Part shown: piece after piece, positions 12,943 through 22,364 of the stretch
How positions within the stretch are numbered: position 1 is the first letter of the stretch
Layout: each line of letters opens with the position of its first letter
NCBI RefSeq assembly: GCF_029212375.1
Contig: NZ_JARGNU010000014.1
Coordinates: 54,850 to 118,849, forward strand
DNA length: 64,000 nucleotides
Direction: 5' to 3'
DNA from: Zhongshania sp.
Lineage (GTDB): Bacteria; Pseudomonadota; Gammaproteobacteria; Pseudomonadales; Spongiibacteraceae
Made by a program: the position numbers and the translations under genes
Notes under the pieces: generated by a model
The model's database searches: none
Told to the model about the DNA's origin: nothing
What the model saw: only the letters and a program-made list of their open reading frames with translations

Positions 12943-12955
12943 ATGTGAATCACAT
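12943..12955. promoter_or_regulatory. Palindrome just upstream of the acyl-CoA ligase start
   Basis: ATGTGA-A-TCACAT is a perfect 6-1-6 palindrome ending 21 bp before the ATG at 12977. Its position suggests an operator near the transcription start. The half-site TGTGA recalls CRP, but the one-base centre is wrong for CRP (which needs six). The binding protein is unknown. Confidence 0.35.
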
Positions 12956-12976
12956 CTAGAGAAGAGAATTACAATA

Positions 12977-14611
12977 ATGATAAATGCCATGATGAACACC
13001 CAACTTACAATCACCTCGATAATGAAGCACGCCGAAAGGGTCAATGGCGCGGTGGAAATTGTATCGGTTACCGCAGACAACCCTCGTCATCGCTACACCT
13101 ATCGCGAGGCCTTTGCACGGGCCAGACGCTTAGCTAACGCACTCGCTAAGCTAGGCTTGAAGCAGGGCGATACCGTAGCAACCTTTGCGTGGAACGATTA
13201 CCGCCATTTGGAAATTTACTATGGGGTGTCATGCAGCGGCATGATTTGCCACACCGTCAATCCACGCCTATTTCCTGAACAAATCGAATACATAGTGAAC
13301 CACGGTCGCGATCAATGGGTTTTTGTTGATGCCACCATGGTGCCGCTGTTAGAGCAATTGCAAGACACCATGCCGAAGGTAGAGGGTTTTGTGGTGATGA
13401 CTGACCGCGCTCACATGCCAGCTACCAAACTGCGCAATGCGCACTGTTACGAGGAATTATTGGCCGCAGAGAGTGAAAACTTCACTTGGCCAGAGTTAGA
13501 TGAAAATACGCCGTCGGCGCTGTGTTATACATCAGGCACTACCGGCAACCCCAAAGGCGTGATGTATACACACCGCTCTACAGTGCTGCACTGCTACGCC
13601 AGTATTGCGCCTGACGTGTTTGGTTTGTCGGTGAAAGATGTCGCCTTACCCATTGTGCCCATGTTTCATGTTAATGGCTGGGGTATGGTTTACAGCGCGC
13701 CGATGACCGGCGCCAAATTGGTGATGCCTGGCCCTAAGATGGGTGACGGTGAAACCCTGTGCAAGCTTATTAACGAAGAAAAAGTCACCGTGTCGGCAGG
13801 GGTGCCAACAGTGTGGCTCGCGCTGTTGAATTACTTGGCTAAAACCGGCAAAACTATTGCTAGCCTCAATCGCTTAACTGTTGGCGGCGCGGCTTGTCCA
13901 TTCACTATTTATGATGACTTCCGCACTAAACACGGTGTTGATGTACAGCAGGGCTGGGGTATGACAGAAATGAACCCGCTCGGCACCTTTAATGGCAATG
14001 TGCCACCGTCGATCGCGGAACTGCCTCCTGAGCAATACGACAAAATGCGTCTTAAACAGGGCCGGCCAGTGTTTGGGGTCGAGATTAAAATAGTAGACAC
14101 CGACAACAATGAGTTGCCCTGGGACGGCGTTAGCGCCGGCGCTGTGAAAGTTCGGGGGCCGTGGATTATCGCCGAATATTATCGTTATGACGGTCAAACC
14201 CTAGACGATGACGGCTGGTTTGAAACCGGCGATGTTGCGTGCATTGACGAACACGGCTATATGCAAATTACCGACCGCCTAAAAGACGTCATTAAATCTG
14301 GCGGTGAGTGGATTAGCTCTATTGAGCTAGAAAACTGCGCGGTTAATCACCCGCGGGTTGCCGAGGCCGCTGTCGTCGGCATGCCTCACCCCACGTGGAG
14401 CGAACGGCCTTTACTACTGGTGATTTTGCACGATGGCGAAAGCCTCAGCAAAGAAGAAATGCTGGCTTGGTTTGAAGGCAATGTCGCAAAATGGTGGATT
14501 CCTGAAGATTGCCTATTTGTTGACAGCCTTCCCCATACTGCCACTGGCAAACTAAGCAAAAAGGACATTCGGGAAACCTACAAAGACTACCGTTGGCCGA
14601 ATATCGCTTAA
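12977..14611 (+). CDS. Medium/long-chain acyl-CoA ligase (AlkK/DmdB-like)
   Basis: The 544-residue member of the AMP-forming ANL superfamily activates a carboxylic acid to its CoA thioester. The P-loop-like motif CYTSGTTGNPKGVMYTHRS is near residue 180. VPMFHVNGWGMVYSAPM, GWGMTEMNP, DGWFETGDVA and DRLKDVIKSGGEWISSIELE follow, with the C-terminal catalytic Lys in TATGKLSKKDI. As I recall AlkK of Pseudomonas oleovorans, the match is close along the whole length, so medium-chain fatty acids or 3-methylthiopropionate are the likelier substrates. The next gene is an acyl-CoA thioesterase, suggesting a paired role in acyl-CoA turnover. Confidence 0.88.
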   Translation: MINAMMNTQLTITSIMKHAERVNGAVEIVSVTADNPRHRYTYREAFARARRLANALAKLGLKQGDTVATFAWNDYRHLEIYYGVSCSGMICHTVNPRLFPEQIEYIVNHGRDQWVFVDATMVPLLEQLQDTMPKVEGFVVMTDRAHMPATKLRNAHCYEELLAAESENFTWPELDENTPSALCYTSGTTGNPKGVMYTHRSTVLHCYASIAPDVFGLSVKDVALPIVPMFHVNGWGMVYSAPMTGAKLVMPGPKMGDGETLCKLINEEKVTVSAGVPTVWLALLNYLAKTGKTIASLNRLTVGGAACPFTIYDDFRTKHGVDVQQGWGMTEMNPLGTFNGNVPPSIAELPPEQYDKMRLKQGRPVFGVEIKIVDTDNNELPWDGVSAGAVKVRGPWIIAEYYRYDGQTLDDDGWFETGDVACIDEHGYMQITDRLKDVIKSGGEWISSIELENCAVNHPRVAEAAVVGMPHPTWSERPLLLVILHDGESLSKEEMLAWFEGNVAKWWIPEDCLFVDSLPHTATGKLSKKDIRETYKDYRWPNIA

Positions 14612-14682
14612 AATCAGCGTCACCATTTGGTCTAAACTGTGTTGTATATGCGCGCTGTAAATAAAATTAATAAGGGCAATAA

Positions 14683-15486
14683 ATGATCGACTTTCAAGGT
14701 TTACTCGCCAGCGTTAAACCAAGCGGTGAAGCCAATCAATACTGTGTGTCTGTTGACGACACTTGGTTGCAAGGACGAACGGCTTTTGGTGGCCTCAGTG
14801 CGGCCTTAATTTGCCAAGCCATGCAGCAACAAGTAGATGGCGATCGCCGGCTGCGCGCCTTGTCGGTCGTTTTTGTTGGGCCGGTGCCGGCGGGTGAACA
14901 CCGCATTGTTATTAGAGAGCTGCGTGCCGGCGGTTCGGTAAGTCATTTACAGGGCGAGCTGGTGTGCGATGGCGAGGTGGCCGTAACTGTCAGCGCTTCC
15001 TACGGTAAAAATCGGCTTTCGGCTATTAAAATTGAGGCCCCGAGCATGCCGCACGTCACCCCACCAGAAAGCCTCACGCCGCTACCCTATATAAAAGGAA
15101 TTACCCCACAATTCACCCAGCATTTTGATATGCGGATAGCATTTGGTGAGCTACCTTTTCGTGGTGCTGCGAGCGCCGATTTTGGTATTTGGTTGCGTTT
15201 CCCAAATCCGCGGGCTATTGATGTAGCAGCGTTAGTCGCACTGGCCGACGCACCACCAATGCCGGGTTTAAATATGATTAAGCCCCCAGGTGCCGGTAGC
15301 TCTTTGAGCTGGTATTTGGAGTTTCCAGCGGATTTGCCCAGCGCAGATGCCTCGCAATGGTGGTATTGCGATTATCGCTGCCAAGCGGCGGGTGATGGCT
15401 ATTTCCATAATAACGCGACTATATGGGGGCCAGAGGGTAAGGCGGTGATGTTTAGTCGCCAAATTGCCACTGTGTTTGAAAAATAA
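14683..15486 (+). CDS. Acyl-CoA thioesterase, TesB-like double hot-dog
   Basis: The 267-residue protein has the two-domain thioesterase layout. The N-terminal hot-dog has WLQGRTAFGGLSAALICQAM and RALSVVFVGPVPAGE. The C-terminal hot-dog has DFGIWLRFPNPRAIDVAALVALADAPPM and a DLPSADASQWWYCDYRCQAAGDGYFHN-like end (seen at about residues 215-250). It probably hydrolyses acyl-CoA in the cytosol. It lies 71 bp after the acyl-CoA ligase gene on the same strand. Substrate length cannot be read from the sequence. Confidence 0.8.
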   Translation: MIDFQGLLASVKPSGEANQYCVSVDDTWLQGRTAFGGLSAALICQAMQQQVDGDRRLRALSVVFVGPVPAGEHRIVIRELRAGGSVSHLQGELVCDGEVAVTVSASYGKNRLSAIKIEAPSMPHVTPPESLTPLPYIKGITPQFTQHFDMRIAFGELPFRGAASADFGIWLRFPNPRAIDVAALVALADAPPMPGLNMIKPPGAGSSLSWYLEFPADLPSADASQWWYCDYRCQAAGDGYFHNNATIWGPEGKAVMFSRQIATVFEK

Positions 15487-15576
15487 GCCCTGCAAATTAC
15501 GGCTTTTGTGTAATACAAACGCTTACTATACCCAATATAAAAGGCCTTACTGCTAGCGTTACTAGAGAAAGTAAAT

Positions 15577-17085
15577 ATGGCAATTGATTTAAGCCCGTTC
15601 ATTGAAAATACTGCGCGCCTGCCGTCTATTCCGCGGGTGGTAACGCGGGTTGTCACCTTGGCTCAGCAGGGTGAAATCGATATGCAAAATATTGCCGATC
15701 TGGTCGCCAGTGACCCAGCCTTGGCGGCCAAAACCCTGCAATATGCTAATTCGCCTATTTATGCCAATGACCATAAAATTGAAAATCTGCGCCGCGCCAT
15801 AGTGCTATTGGGCTTAAATACCACCGTTAATCTGGCCTTGAGTTTTTCTCTTACCTCGTCGATTAAAGCGTCCCAGAGCTCTGGCCTCCATTACCCCTTG
15901 TTTTGGCGACGGTCTTTACTGGCCGCCAGTGCGGCCTTGGAGCTAGGCCGCCTGTCTGGCGAGCGCGCATTAGAGGAGCTGTTCCTAGCGGGTCTCTTAC
16001 AAGATATAGGCATGATTGCCATAGACCGCCTGCAACCCGAATTTTATTCAGAACTACAAAGTGACCAAGTGTTTCACCAACGGGTTCGCGAATACGAAAT
16101 TGAAAGAATGGGCGGCGACCATGCCGAAGCCGGTAGTTGGCTCTGTAAACATTGGGGTTTAGCCGACCGCACCACCTTGGCCATTGCTAATAGCCATCGC
16201 CCGACGGTGTTTGCCAAAGGTGATCGCGATGGTTTATTTGTGCGCTGTGTAGCTCTTTCTGGTGTGGTTGCCGACTATTTAATCTTTGGTGAAAGCAGTG
16301 ATGCTCGCAACCAATTGGTTTTGCAGTGCCAGCGGGTTTTAGATTTTAACCTTAATAAAATTGAGCGCCTAATTGAGGTAATGCACGACAAAATTCCTGA
16401 GATGGAAGTTTTGTTCGACGTGAAATTAACCGAAAGCGCCAGCCAATCTAAATTGCTGGAAGAGGCCAATGCCACCTTGGCCGCCATTAATATCGAAACC
16501 TTGCAGCGCAATCTTCACAAACCAACAACAAAGGAAAAAACCAGCACCAGCACAAAATTGAGCCGTGAAGAGCGCTACGACCCGCAAACCAAGGTGTTTT
16601 CTCGCAAGTTTGCCGACGGCTACATTCCCGATGCCTTTGATATTGCCTGCCGCACAGATCGAAATATTAGTTTTATGTTATTGGAGATTGGCAATTTAAA
16701 GGAAATTCATAAAAAAGTCCCCGACGCCGATGCCTATATCAATGACGTGGCGCGCGCCCTTGAGGCCACCGTGCGCTCCGGCGATGTGCTTAGTCGTTTC
16801 AGCGACGAATTGTTTTTAATCATTATTGGCGGCGCGACCCGCGCGCAGGCGACTATGGTTTGCCAGCGTATCTATGATGCTATAGAAACACTCAGCACTC
16901 CGAGCAAAAAGGGCCCCCTAGGCGGTGTTAGCAATATAAGCATTCACGCCAGTATTGGCGTGGCAACCCATGGTGGAGAAGGTGAGTTTAATAGCGCCGA
17001 GGATCTGCTTAATGCGGCGCAGTCAGCCTTGTTTACCGCTAAATTAAAACCGACAAACCGAATTGCTGAGTTCGATCAAGAATAA
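15577..17085 (+). CDS. HDOD domain protein with C-terminal degenerate GGDEF domain
   Basis: 502 residues. About residues 10-210 form an HDOD domain (RLPSIPRVVTRVVTLAQQG, IADLVASDPALAAKTLQYAN, AIVLLGLNTTVNLALS, GLLQDIGMIAIDRL). A Lys/Thr/Ser linker lies near 310-330, and a GGDEF-like domain runs from about 345 to 495. At the signature position the protein reads RFSDELFLIIIGG (S409-D-E-L-F413) instead of GGDEF. Diguanylate cyclase activity is therefore unlikely, and a GTP-sensing or structural role is more likely. No receiver domain or transmembrane helix is seen. It lies 67 bp ahead of the L,D-transpeptidase gene. Confidence 0.85.
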   Translation: MAIDLSPFIENTARLPSIPRVVTRVVTLAQQGEIDMQNIADLVASDPALAAKTLQYANSPIYANDHKIENLRRAIVLLGLNTTVNLALSFSLTSSIKASQSSGLHYPLFWRRSLLAASAALELGRLSGERALEELFLAGLLQDIGMIAIDRLQPEFYSELQSDQVFHQRVREYEIERMGGDHAEAGSWLCKHWGLADRTTLAIANSHRPTVFAKGDRDGLFVRCVALSGVVADYLIFGESSDARNQLVLQCQRVLDFNLNKIERLIEVMHDKIPEMEVLFDVKLTESASQSKLLEEANATLAAINIETLQRNLHKPTTKEKTSTSTKLSREERYDPQTKVFSRKFADGYIPDAFDIACRTDRNISFMLLEIGNLKEIHKKVPDADAYINDVARALEATVRSGDVLSRFSDELFLIIIGGATRAQATMVCQRIYDAIETLSTPSKKGPLGGVSNISIHASIGVATHGGEGEFNSAEDLLNAAQSALFTAKLKPTNRIAEFDQE

Positions 17086-17152
17086 GTCAATTTTGTTACG
17101 TTATTTTGCCTCCGCACGTTGTTTTACACACCTTTTAGAGATCGCTGCATAT

Positions 17153-18784
17153 ATGAAACTCATCTACCGATTAATGCTGATATTTGCGTGCTTTGGTGTT
17201 AGTTGCCCAGTGCTAGCCAACGACCAACTGCGCCAAAGTATAGAAAATTGGTCTGGGGGCTATCCGGCGAGTCTGCTGAATGAACCGGTGATGAATAAAA
17301 CCCCGCTTAGTCGTTTTTATATACAAAACGACTTTAAACCGGTTTGGTTTAGCAATGCGCGCCTAACGGAATCAGGGCGAGTGCTAATTAGCACAATTAA
17401 GCAGATTGATGGCGACGGGTTGCTACCCAGTGATTATCACAGTGAAGTGCTATTACCGCTCTTAGCGGCTGAGGTGGGCGCGCAAGATGTGGCGGCATTC
17501 GACTTGCTATTAAGCGATGCCTTTTTTAGCTTGGCGGGGCACCTACAAGCGGGAAAAATTGACCCCATAAGCTTAAGCGATGAATGGGAAGCCAACCGGC
17601 GGCACGGCAATGTTGAAACAGTATTGCAGCGCGTCATAAAGCAGGGCGATGTCGCGACCGCTTTAGACAGTATGCGGCCGAAGCAAATTCGCTATTACCG
17701 CTTAAAGATTGCACTGGCTAAAATGAAGTTGCTGCCGAACACCTCATGGCAAAAGCCCCTAGCAGAAACGCCGGCGATAAAAACCGACAACACCGACACG
17801 CGGCTGCCAATGATTAGTGCGCGACTACGGGTGTGGGGCGACTTGCCCAGCTCAGGCGCAGAAGCGACTGAAGCTGATACCAAGCTTGTTTACGATGCTG
17901 CGCTACAACAGGGCGTTAAACACTTTCAAACCCGTCATGGCCTTGATCCTGATGGGGTGATTGGCCGCGAAACAATTAAGGCCCTAAATATATCGCCCAA
18001 GGAACGCGCCAAGCAGATTATTGTCAATATGGAACGCTGGCGCTGGCTGGCGGAAGATTTAGGTGACAAGCACTTGCTTGTTAATATTGCGGCTTTTGAG
18101 CTTAAAATCATCGACCACAACGAAACTGTTTTTGTAAAACCGGTGGTAGTGGGGCGCAATTACCGCAAAACCCCCGTTTTTAGCAATAAAATACGCTATT
18201 TGGTGTTGAACCCAACGTGGACGGTGCCCTTTAAATTAGCAGTTGAAGACAAGCTCGCCGAGATCCAAAAAGACCCAGGCTATTTAAACCGCCTTGGAAT
18301 TCGGGTTTTCCGCGGTGATTCAACCGTGCCAATCGACCCATTCTCAATCCATTGGAACGAGATTACCAAACGGAATTTTCCCTTTCGTTTGGTGCAAGGC
18401 CCTGGCCCCCAAAACGCGCTGGGCCAAGTGAAGTTTATGTTCCCTAATCCTCACGACGTCTACCTTCACGACACGCCCTCGCGGGAACTGTTTAAAAAGG
18501 CCGAACGGGCTTTCAGCTCTGGCTGCATAAGAGTGTCTGATCCGCTCGAACTCGCTGAGTTTCTATTGCGGGATCAAGGCTGGGACCACGACAAAATCGC
18601 CGCTGTCATCGCCAAGGGGAATACCGAAACAGTGAGTTTGAAAACGCCCCTGCCAATTCATATTGAATATTGGACTGCATGGGTAGATCGCGAAGGCGGT
18701 ATTAATTTCCGCAATGATATATATGAGCGTGACCAGCCGTTATGGCAAGCGCTAAACAAACCCCTAATTCATGTAGAGCACTAA
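17153..18784 (+). CDS. L,D-transpeptidase, YcbB/LdtD type
   Basis: Periplasmic enzyme making 3-3 cross-links in peptidoglycan. I chose the ATG at 17153 (MKLIYRLMLIFACFGVS), which gives a clean signal peptide and 543 residues; the frame is open upstream to 17063. An N-terminal scaffold domain is followed by a peptidoglycan-binding domain (GVKHFQTRHGLDPDGVIG) and the family's signature NMERWRWLAEDLG. The YkuD catalytic domain has VGRNYRKTPVFSNKI, the His in VYLHDTPSRELF, and catalytic Cys near 458 in FSSGCIRVSDPLELA. The next gene starts directly after its stop. Confidence 0.93.
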   Translation: MKLIYRLMLIFACFGVSCPVLANDQLRQSIENWSGGYPASLLNEPVMNKTPLSRFYIQNDFKPVWFSNARLTESGRVLISTIKQIDGDGLLPSDYHSEVLLPLLAAEVGAQDVAAFDLLLSDAFFSLAGHLQAGKIDPISLSDEWEANRRHGNVETVLQRVIKQGDVATALDSMRPKQIRYYRLKIALAKMKLLPNTSWQKPLAETPAIKTDNTDTRLPMISARLRVWGDLPSSGAEATEADTKLVYDAALQQGVKHFQTRHGLDPDGVIGRETIKALNISPKERAKQIIVNMERWRWLAEDLGDKHLLVNIAAFELKIIDHNETVFVKPVVVGRNYRKTPVFSNKIRYLVLNPTWTVPFKLAVEDKLAEIQKDPGYLNRLGIRVFRGDSTVPIDPFSIHWNEITKRNFPFRLVQGPGPQNALGQVKFMFPNPHDVYLHDTPSRELFKKAERAFSSGCIRVSDPLELAEFLLRDQGWDHDKIAAVIAKGNTETVSLKTPLPIHIEYWTAWVDREGGINFRNDIYERDQPLWQALNKPLIHVEH

Positions 18785-19768
18785 ATGAACCTTAACCTCA
18801 ATGGCCGTAAGCGCTTTTCAATGTTTTTGCTCGTTGTTGTATACAGTCTCATTACTGGTTTGGCACACGCAGACGCGCCACCCGAATTTGATCCAGGCTT
18901 GATGCCGTTCAGTGTTGATGTAGGAAAAAAACCGCTGCGCCAAGCTATTAGTTTGCGCACCGTAATGCCTGGTAAAGCGCTGAGTATTCGCATTAGTCAT
19001 GGCGGGGCGGAGGAATTTAGTGCAACGCAAGGCGACCAAAAGCTTAAGATTAGCCCTACAGGGCATATCAAATGGCGGGCGCCAAACAAACCGGGCTATT
19101 ACCCGATTGTGCTGCTGCGCAATAAAGATAAGCGCAAGGTAGAGCTTCAGGTTTTTGTATTGCGGCCAGCGAGTCAAATTGTAAATGGTAAACTTAAGGG
19201 CTATCAAATTGGCAGCTACCCCAGTGCCTTAAAGGGCTTAGAAACCTACAAGCCACCGGCAGGTTTTATAGAAGTTACCCCCGCATTAGAGCAGCTCTTG
19301 GTATCGCCGCATTTCAGGCTAGGTCAGTTTTTGTGCAAACAGCAAAGTGGCTATCCCAAATACTTGCTGTTACGGGCTGATTTGCTCAACAAGCTCGAAC
19401 TGCTGTTAAAGACCGTCAACGCCCAAGGTATTCGCGCCGACAGTTTTGTGGTGATGAGCGGTTATCGCACGCCGTTTTATAACAAGGCCATAGGCAATGT
19501 CACCAATAGCCGGCATATCTACGGTGGCGCCGCCGATATCTTTATTGATGTAAAGCCCGTCAATGACTATATGGATGACCTAAATGGGGATGGCCTGACC
19601 AATCTGAAAGACGCCGAGTATCTTTACGGGATCGCCGATAAATTAGTCAGCCACAGCAAACACCCAGAGTTAATGGGTGGCGTGGGGCTATATGATAAAA
19701 CCCCAGCCCACGGCCCCTTTGTGCATGTGGATGTGCGGGGAACCCCCGCGCGCTGGGGCCACAAGTAG
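18785..19768 (+). CDS. YcbK-like M15 (DUF882) periplasmic peptidase-fold protein
   Basis: The ATG follows the L,D-transpeptidase stop with no gap, so the two are co-translated. A signal peptide (MFLLVVVYSLITGLAHA) starts 327 residues. The C-terminal half is M15-like: FRLGQFLCKQ, VVMSGYRTPFYNKAIG, the metal ligands in SRHIYGGAADIFID, and the final His in GPFVHVDVRGTPARWG. E. coli has the same ycbB-ycbK neighbourhood, so a role in peptidoglycan hydrolysis or remodelling is likely. It ends at a bidirectional terminator. Confidence 0.85.
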   Translation: MNLNLNGRKRFSMFLLVVVYSLITGLAHADAPPEFDPGLMPFSVDVGKKPLRQAISLRTVMPGKALSIRISHGGAEEFSATQGDQKLKISPTGHIKWRAPNKPGYYPIVLLRNKDKRKVELQVFVLRPASQIVNGKLKGYQIGSYPSALKGLETYKPPAGFIEVTPALEQLLVSPHFRLGQFLCKQQSGYPKYLLLRADLLNKLELLLKTVNAQGIRADSFVVMSGYRTPFYNKAIGNVTNSRHIYGGAADIFIDVKPVNDYMDDLNGDGLTNLKDAEYLYGIADKLVSHSKHPELMGGVGLYDKTPAHGPFVHVDVRGTPARWGHK

Positions 19769-19817
19769 TTAGCGCTGCGCCAAAACCAGCATTCCCTTTA
19801 GGTATTCTCTAAAGCAA

Positions 19818-19846
19818 AAAGCCCCGATCACAATGACCGGGGCTTT
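19818..19846. terminator. Bidirectional intrinsic terminator
   Basis: AAAGCCCCG (19818-19826) pairs with CGGGGCTTT (19838-19846) around an 11-base loop. It lies between the convergent ends of the YcbK-like gene and nhaB. Read on the minus strand, the stem is followed by a good T-tract (CTTTTTGCTTT); on the plus strand the tract is shorter (TTTCGTT). Confidence 0.85.
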
Positions 19847-19890
19847 CGTTGGCAAACTAACAGCGCGTTAGCGCTTTTTATAGCGCGGGA

Positions 19891-21396
19891 TTAATCAAAG
19901 AACCACACCGCAACCATCGCAACGCTACTCATCACAATAGTGTACGGCAGAGCCATTATCACCATTTTGCCGTAAGACAAACGAATGAGTGGGGCTAGTG
20001 CAGAGGTTAGCAAGAACAAGAATGCAGCTTGGCCATTTGGGGTGCCAACACTAGGAATGTTGGTGCCGGTGTTAATGGCTACAGCTAAATGCTCAAGCTC
20101 TTCGCGGGTCAGATGACCAGCATCAAATGCGGCTTTAACTTCGTTTATATACACGGTGGCAACGAATACGTTATCACTAATAACGCTGAGCGCGCCGTTG
20201 GCAATAAAGAACATCAAGGTGCGCATCTGGCCTTCCATCGCCAATACATGGTCGATAATCGGCTTAAACAAATGCTGCTCATGAATAACGCCTACTATCG
20301 CAAAAAACACTACCAATAATGCGGTAAAGGGCAGCGCCTCTTCAAAGGCATGGCCAATGCGATGCTCGTCTACAATACCGTTAAACGCAGTCTGTAAAAC
20401 AATAATTGTTAAACCAATCAAGCCCACAGGCGCCAAGTGAAGGGCCAAACCCACCACCAAGAACACCGCAACAACGCCCTGCACAATTAGCATGGCAACG
20501 TCGGAGGAGGTGCGTTTACGATCTTGCTCTGCAGAGTACTCTTCTAGAACTGTACGCACTGAAGTTGGTAATTTTGTGCCGTAACCAAACTTGCCAGTAA
20601 CTTCAAGCAGCGCACACGTAAGCAGGCCAGCGAAGAGTACAGGCATGGTTACCGGTGACATAACATGCAAGAAATGCATGAAATCCCAGCCCATTTTCTC
20701 TGCAATTAACAGGTTTTGGGGTTCGCCAACCAAGGTGCACACGCCGCCCAGAGCGGTACCAACTGCACCATGCATTAACAAACTACGCAAAAATGCGCGG
20801 AATTGCTCTAAATCTTCGCGGGAATTATCAGTAACCTTGCCGTCGTCACCATGGTCGTGGTCATTGTGCGAATGGTGGCCACCCGAGGCAACGCGGTGAT
20901 AAACCGAGTAAAAGCCAATACCCACTGCAATTAATACCGCCGTTACCGTGAGGGCATCGAGGAAGGCACTTAAAAAGGCCGCCATAAAGGAAAATAGTAG
21001 CGACAAAGCGACCTTAGACTTTACTTTAAGAAGTAGCTTGGTAAACACGAAGAGCAACAAATTCTTCATGAAGTAAATGCCTGCCACCATAAACACCAGC
21101 AGCAAGATCACTTCAAAGTTATTGCGGGCTTCCATATACACGGTTTCTGGCGACGCCATACCGATAACAATGGCCTCTAGCGCCAACAGGCCGCCTGGCT
21201 GCAAGGGGTAGCACTTAAGTGCCATTGCCAAGGTAAAAATAAACTCCGCAATTAGCGCCCAGCCAGCAATAAACGGGCCTGCTGTATAGAAAAGAATCGG
21301 GTTTAAGATGAGAAAACAGATAATCGTTTTTTTATACCATTTAGGCGCATTGCCAAGAAAGTTATTGGCAAAGGCTTGAACCATAGTCTGATCCAT
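19891..21396 (-). CDS. nhaB: Na+/H+ antiporter NhaB
   Basis: Inner-membrane sodium exporter of 501 residues with about a dozen hydrophobic segments. It matches NhaB as I know it from E. coli: [74 protein letters not shown] (within residues 145-170), GVGTALGG-like [18 protein letters not shown], and [19 protein letters not shown] near the end. A His/Asp-rich insert ([16 protein letters not shown]) sits in a cytoplasmic loop near residue 172. It could bind metal and is not in the E. coli protein as I recall it. It is monocistronic and suits a salt-exposed habitat. Confidence 0.94.
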   Translation of the reverse strand: MDQTMVQAFANNFLGNAPKWYKKTIICFLILNPILFYTAGPFIAGWALIAEFIFTLAMALKCYPLQPGGLLALEAIVIGMASPETVYMEARNNFEVILLLVFMVAGIYFMKNLLLFVFTKLLLKVKSKVALSLLFSFMAAFLSAFLDALTVTAVLIAVGIGFYSVYHRVASGGHHSHNDHDHGDDGKVTDNSREDLEQFRAFLRSLLMHGAVGTALGGVCTLVGEPQNLLIAEKMGWDFMHFLHVMSPVTMPVLFAGLLTCALLEVTGKFGYGTKLPTSVRTVLEEYSAEQDRKRTSSDVAMLIVQGVVAVFLVVGLALHLAPVGLIGLTIIVLQTAFNGIVDEHRIGHAFEEALPFTALLVVFFAIVGVIHEQHLFKPIIDHVLAMEGQMRTLMFFIANGALSVISDNVFVATVYINEVKAAFDAGHLTREELEHLAVAINTGTNIPSVGTPNGQAAFLFLLTSALAPLIRLSYGKMVIMALPYTIVMSSVAMVAVWFFD

Positions 21397-21608
21397 AAAA
21401 TCACTATCCTTATTAGTTTGTCATTCGGCTTCGGACGACGGCAGAGGCCAGTCGGGTAATGACCGGCGCTAATGATAATACAGTCTGTTGCGCAGAACCA
21501 TGCTGAGGTAGTGCTGGCAGTAAAAGACAGCACATAAATAAGGCTAATCGCCGGATAAACGGCGATTAGTTAGTGAAGGATGGTGCTGCAATGCAGAAAA
21601 ATTGGGGG

Positions 21609-22364
21609 TTAGTCTGAGGAAACTACCGGCAGCAGGGGGCTTCGTTCTGGAGTTAGAGGCGAATCGGGATCCAGAACTTTGTGCGGCGTGACCATCTGAG
21701 CAATACAGTTAATAACAAACCACGATAAAATCATCGAAATTAGGGTGTGGCTTAGAAAATGGTGGCCCAATAGCATTTTATAGCCACCCATAAGCCAACC
21801 GGCGCCGATGGCAAAATAAAGCACTTGTCGACGGCGGCGCCGAGACTGCGGCAAGTAGTATAAAGCCATTAAGGCAAAGCCACCGCTGGCGTGGCCGGCG
21901 GGGAAGCAGCGCTGCTGTTTGCTTGGTTGTTGGCCAGCGGGGTAGCGCTCAAAAATTTTAATGTACGGAATATCGCCACCGTATTGGTTTAAGGCGTAGG
22001 GGCAGGCCACATTGGTGGTGCCCTTTAATGACGAAACAACCGCCGGCCCGAGCGGCAACGAGAGTAATACAATGAGTAAGCCGCTGTGATATTGCTTAAC
22101 CAGCGAGTGTTTTCTAAAAAACAGCAGGCTCAGTAGCAAGCTTAATTCAAACAAAATTAGGAGCTTTTTGGGGCCGTCGTAAAGCAGGAAATGCCGAATC
22201 GGGCTACCCTTAATGCTTAACAGCCACTGCTGACTCCCGCTATTGTAGAACAGGTCCTGCACCCAAATATCCAATGGGGTAAATTCAAAGCATACCGTGC
22301 AAGCCAGTAGCGCGAGCAGGGAATACTGAATATGTTTAGCGGGCCGCATTGTGGCTTTCTTCAT
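21609..22364 (-). CDS. PAP2-family membrane phosphatase
   Basis: About 251 residues with six predicted hydrophobic segments. PAP2 motifs are KGTTNVACPYAL, the SGH-like CFPAGHASGGFAL, and GHHFLSHTLIS with the catalytic His. I took the ATG at 22362-22364; the frame is open to a TTG at 22385, and an ATG at 22349 is also possible. It overlaps the end of eptA by about 29 bp on the same strand, so they form an operon. With EptA upstream, a lipid A or undecaprenyl pyrophosphate phosphatase (LpxE/LpxF/LpxT-type) is the likely role, but the substrate is inference. Confidence 0.8.
   Translation of the reverse strand: MKKATMRPAKHIQYSLLALLACTVCFEFTPLDIWVQDLFYNSGSQQWLLSIKGSPIRHFLLYDGPKKLLILFELSLLLSLLFFRKHSLVKQYHSGLLIVLLSLPLGPAVVSSLKGTTNVACPYALNQYGGDIPYIKIFERYPAGQQPSKQQRCFPAGHASGGFALMALYYLPQSRRRRRQVLYFAIGAGWLMGGYKMLLGHHFLSHTLISMILSWFVINCIAQMVTPHKVLDPDSPLTPERSPLLPVVSSD

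Larger units (their letters stand above)
12408..12976. other. Intergenic stretch between divergent prc and the acyl-CoA ligase gene
   Basis: This 569-bp stretch has no intact gene. It should contain the promoters of prc (left) and of the acyl-CoA ligase gene (right). A possible decayed coding remnant (12550-12810) and a short palindrome (12943-12955) are listed separately. A minus-strand frame at 12669-12854 looks like a shadow. Confidence 0.6.

Noticed and set aside
12943..12955. CRP site
   Set aside because: The half-sites are one base apart rather than six.
15577..17085. Active diguanylate cyclase
   Set aside because: The GGDEF signature is replaced by SDELF.
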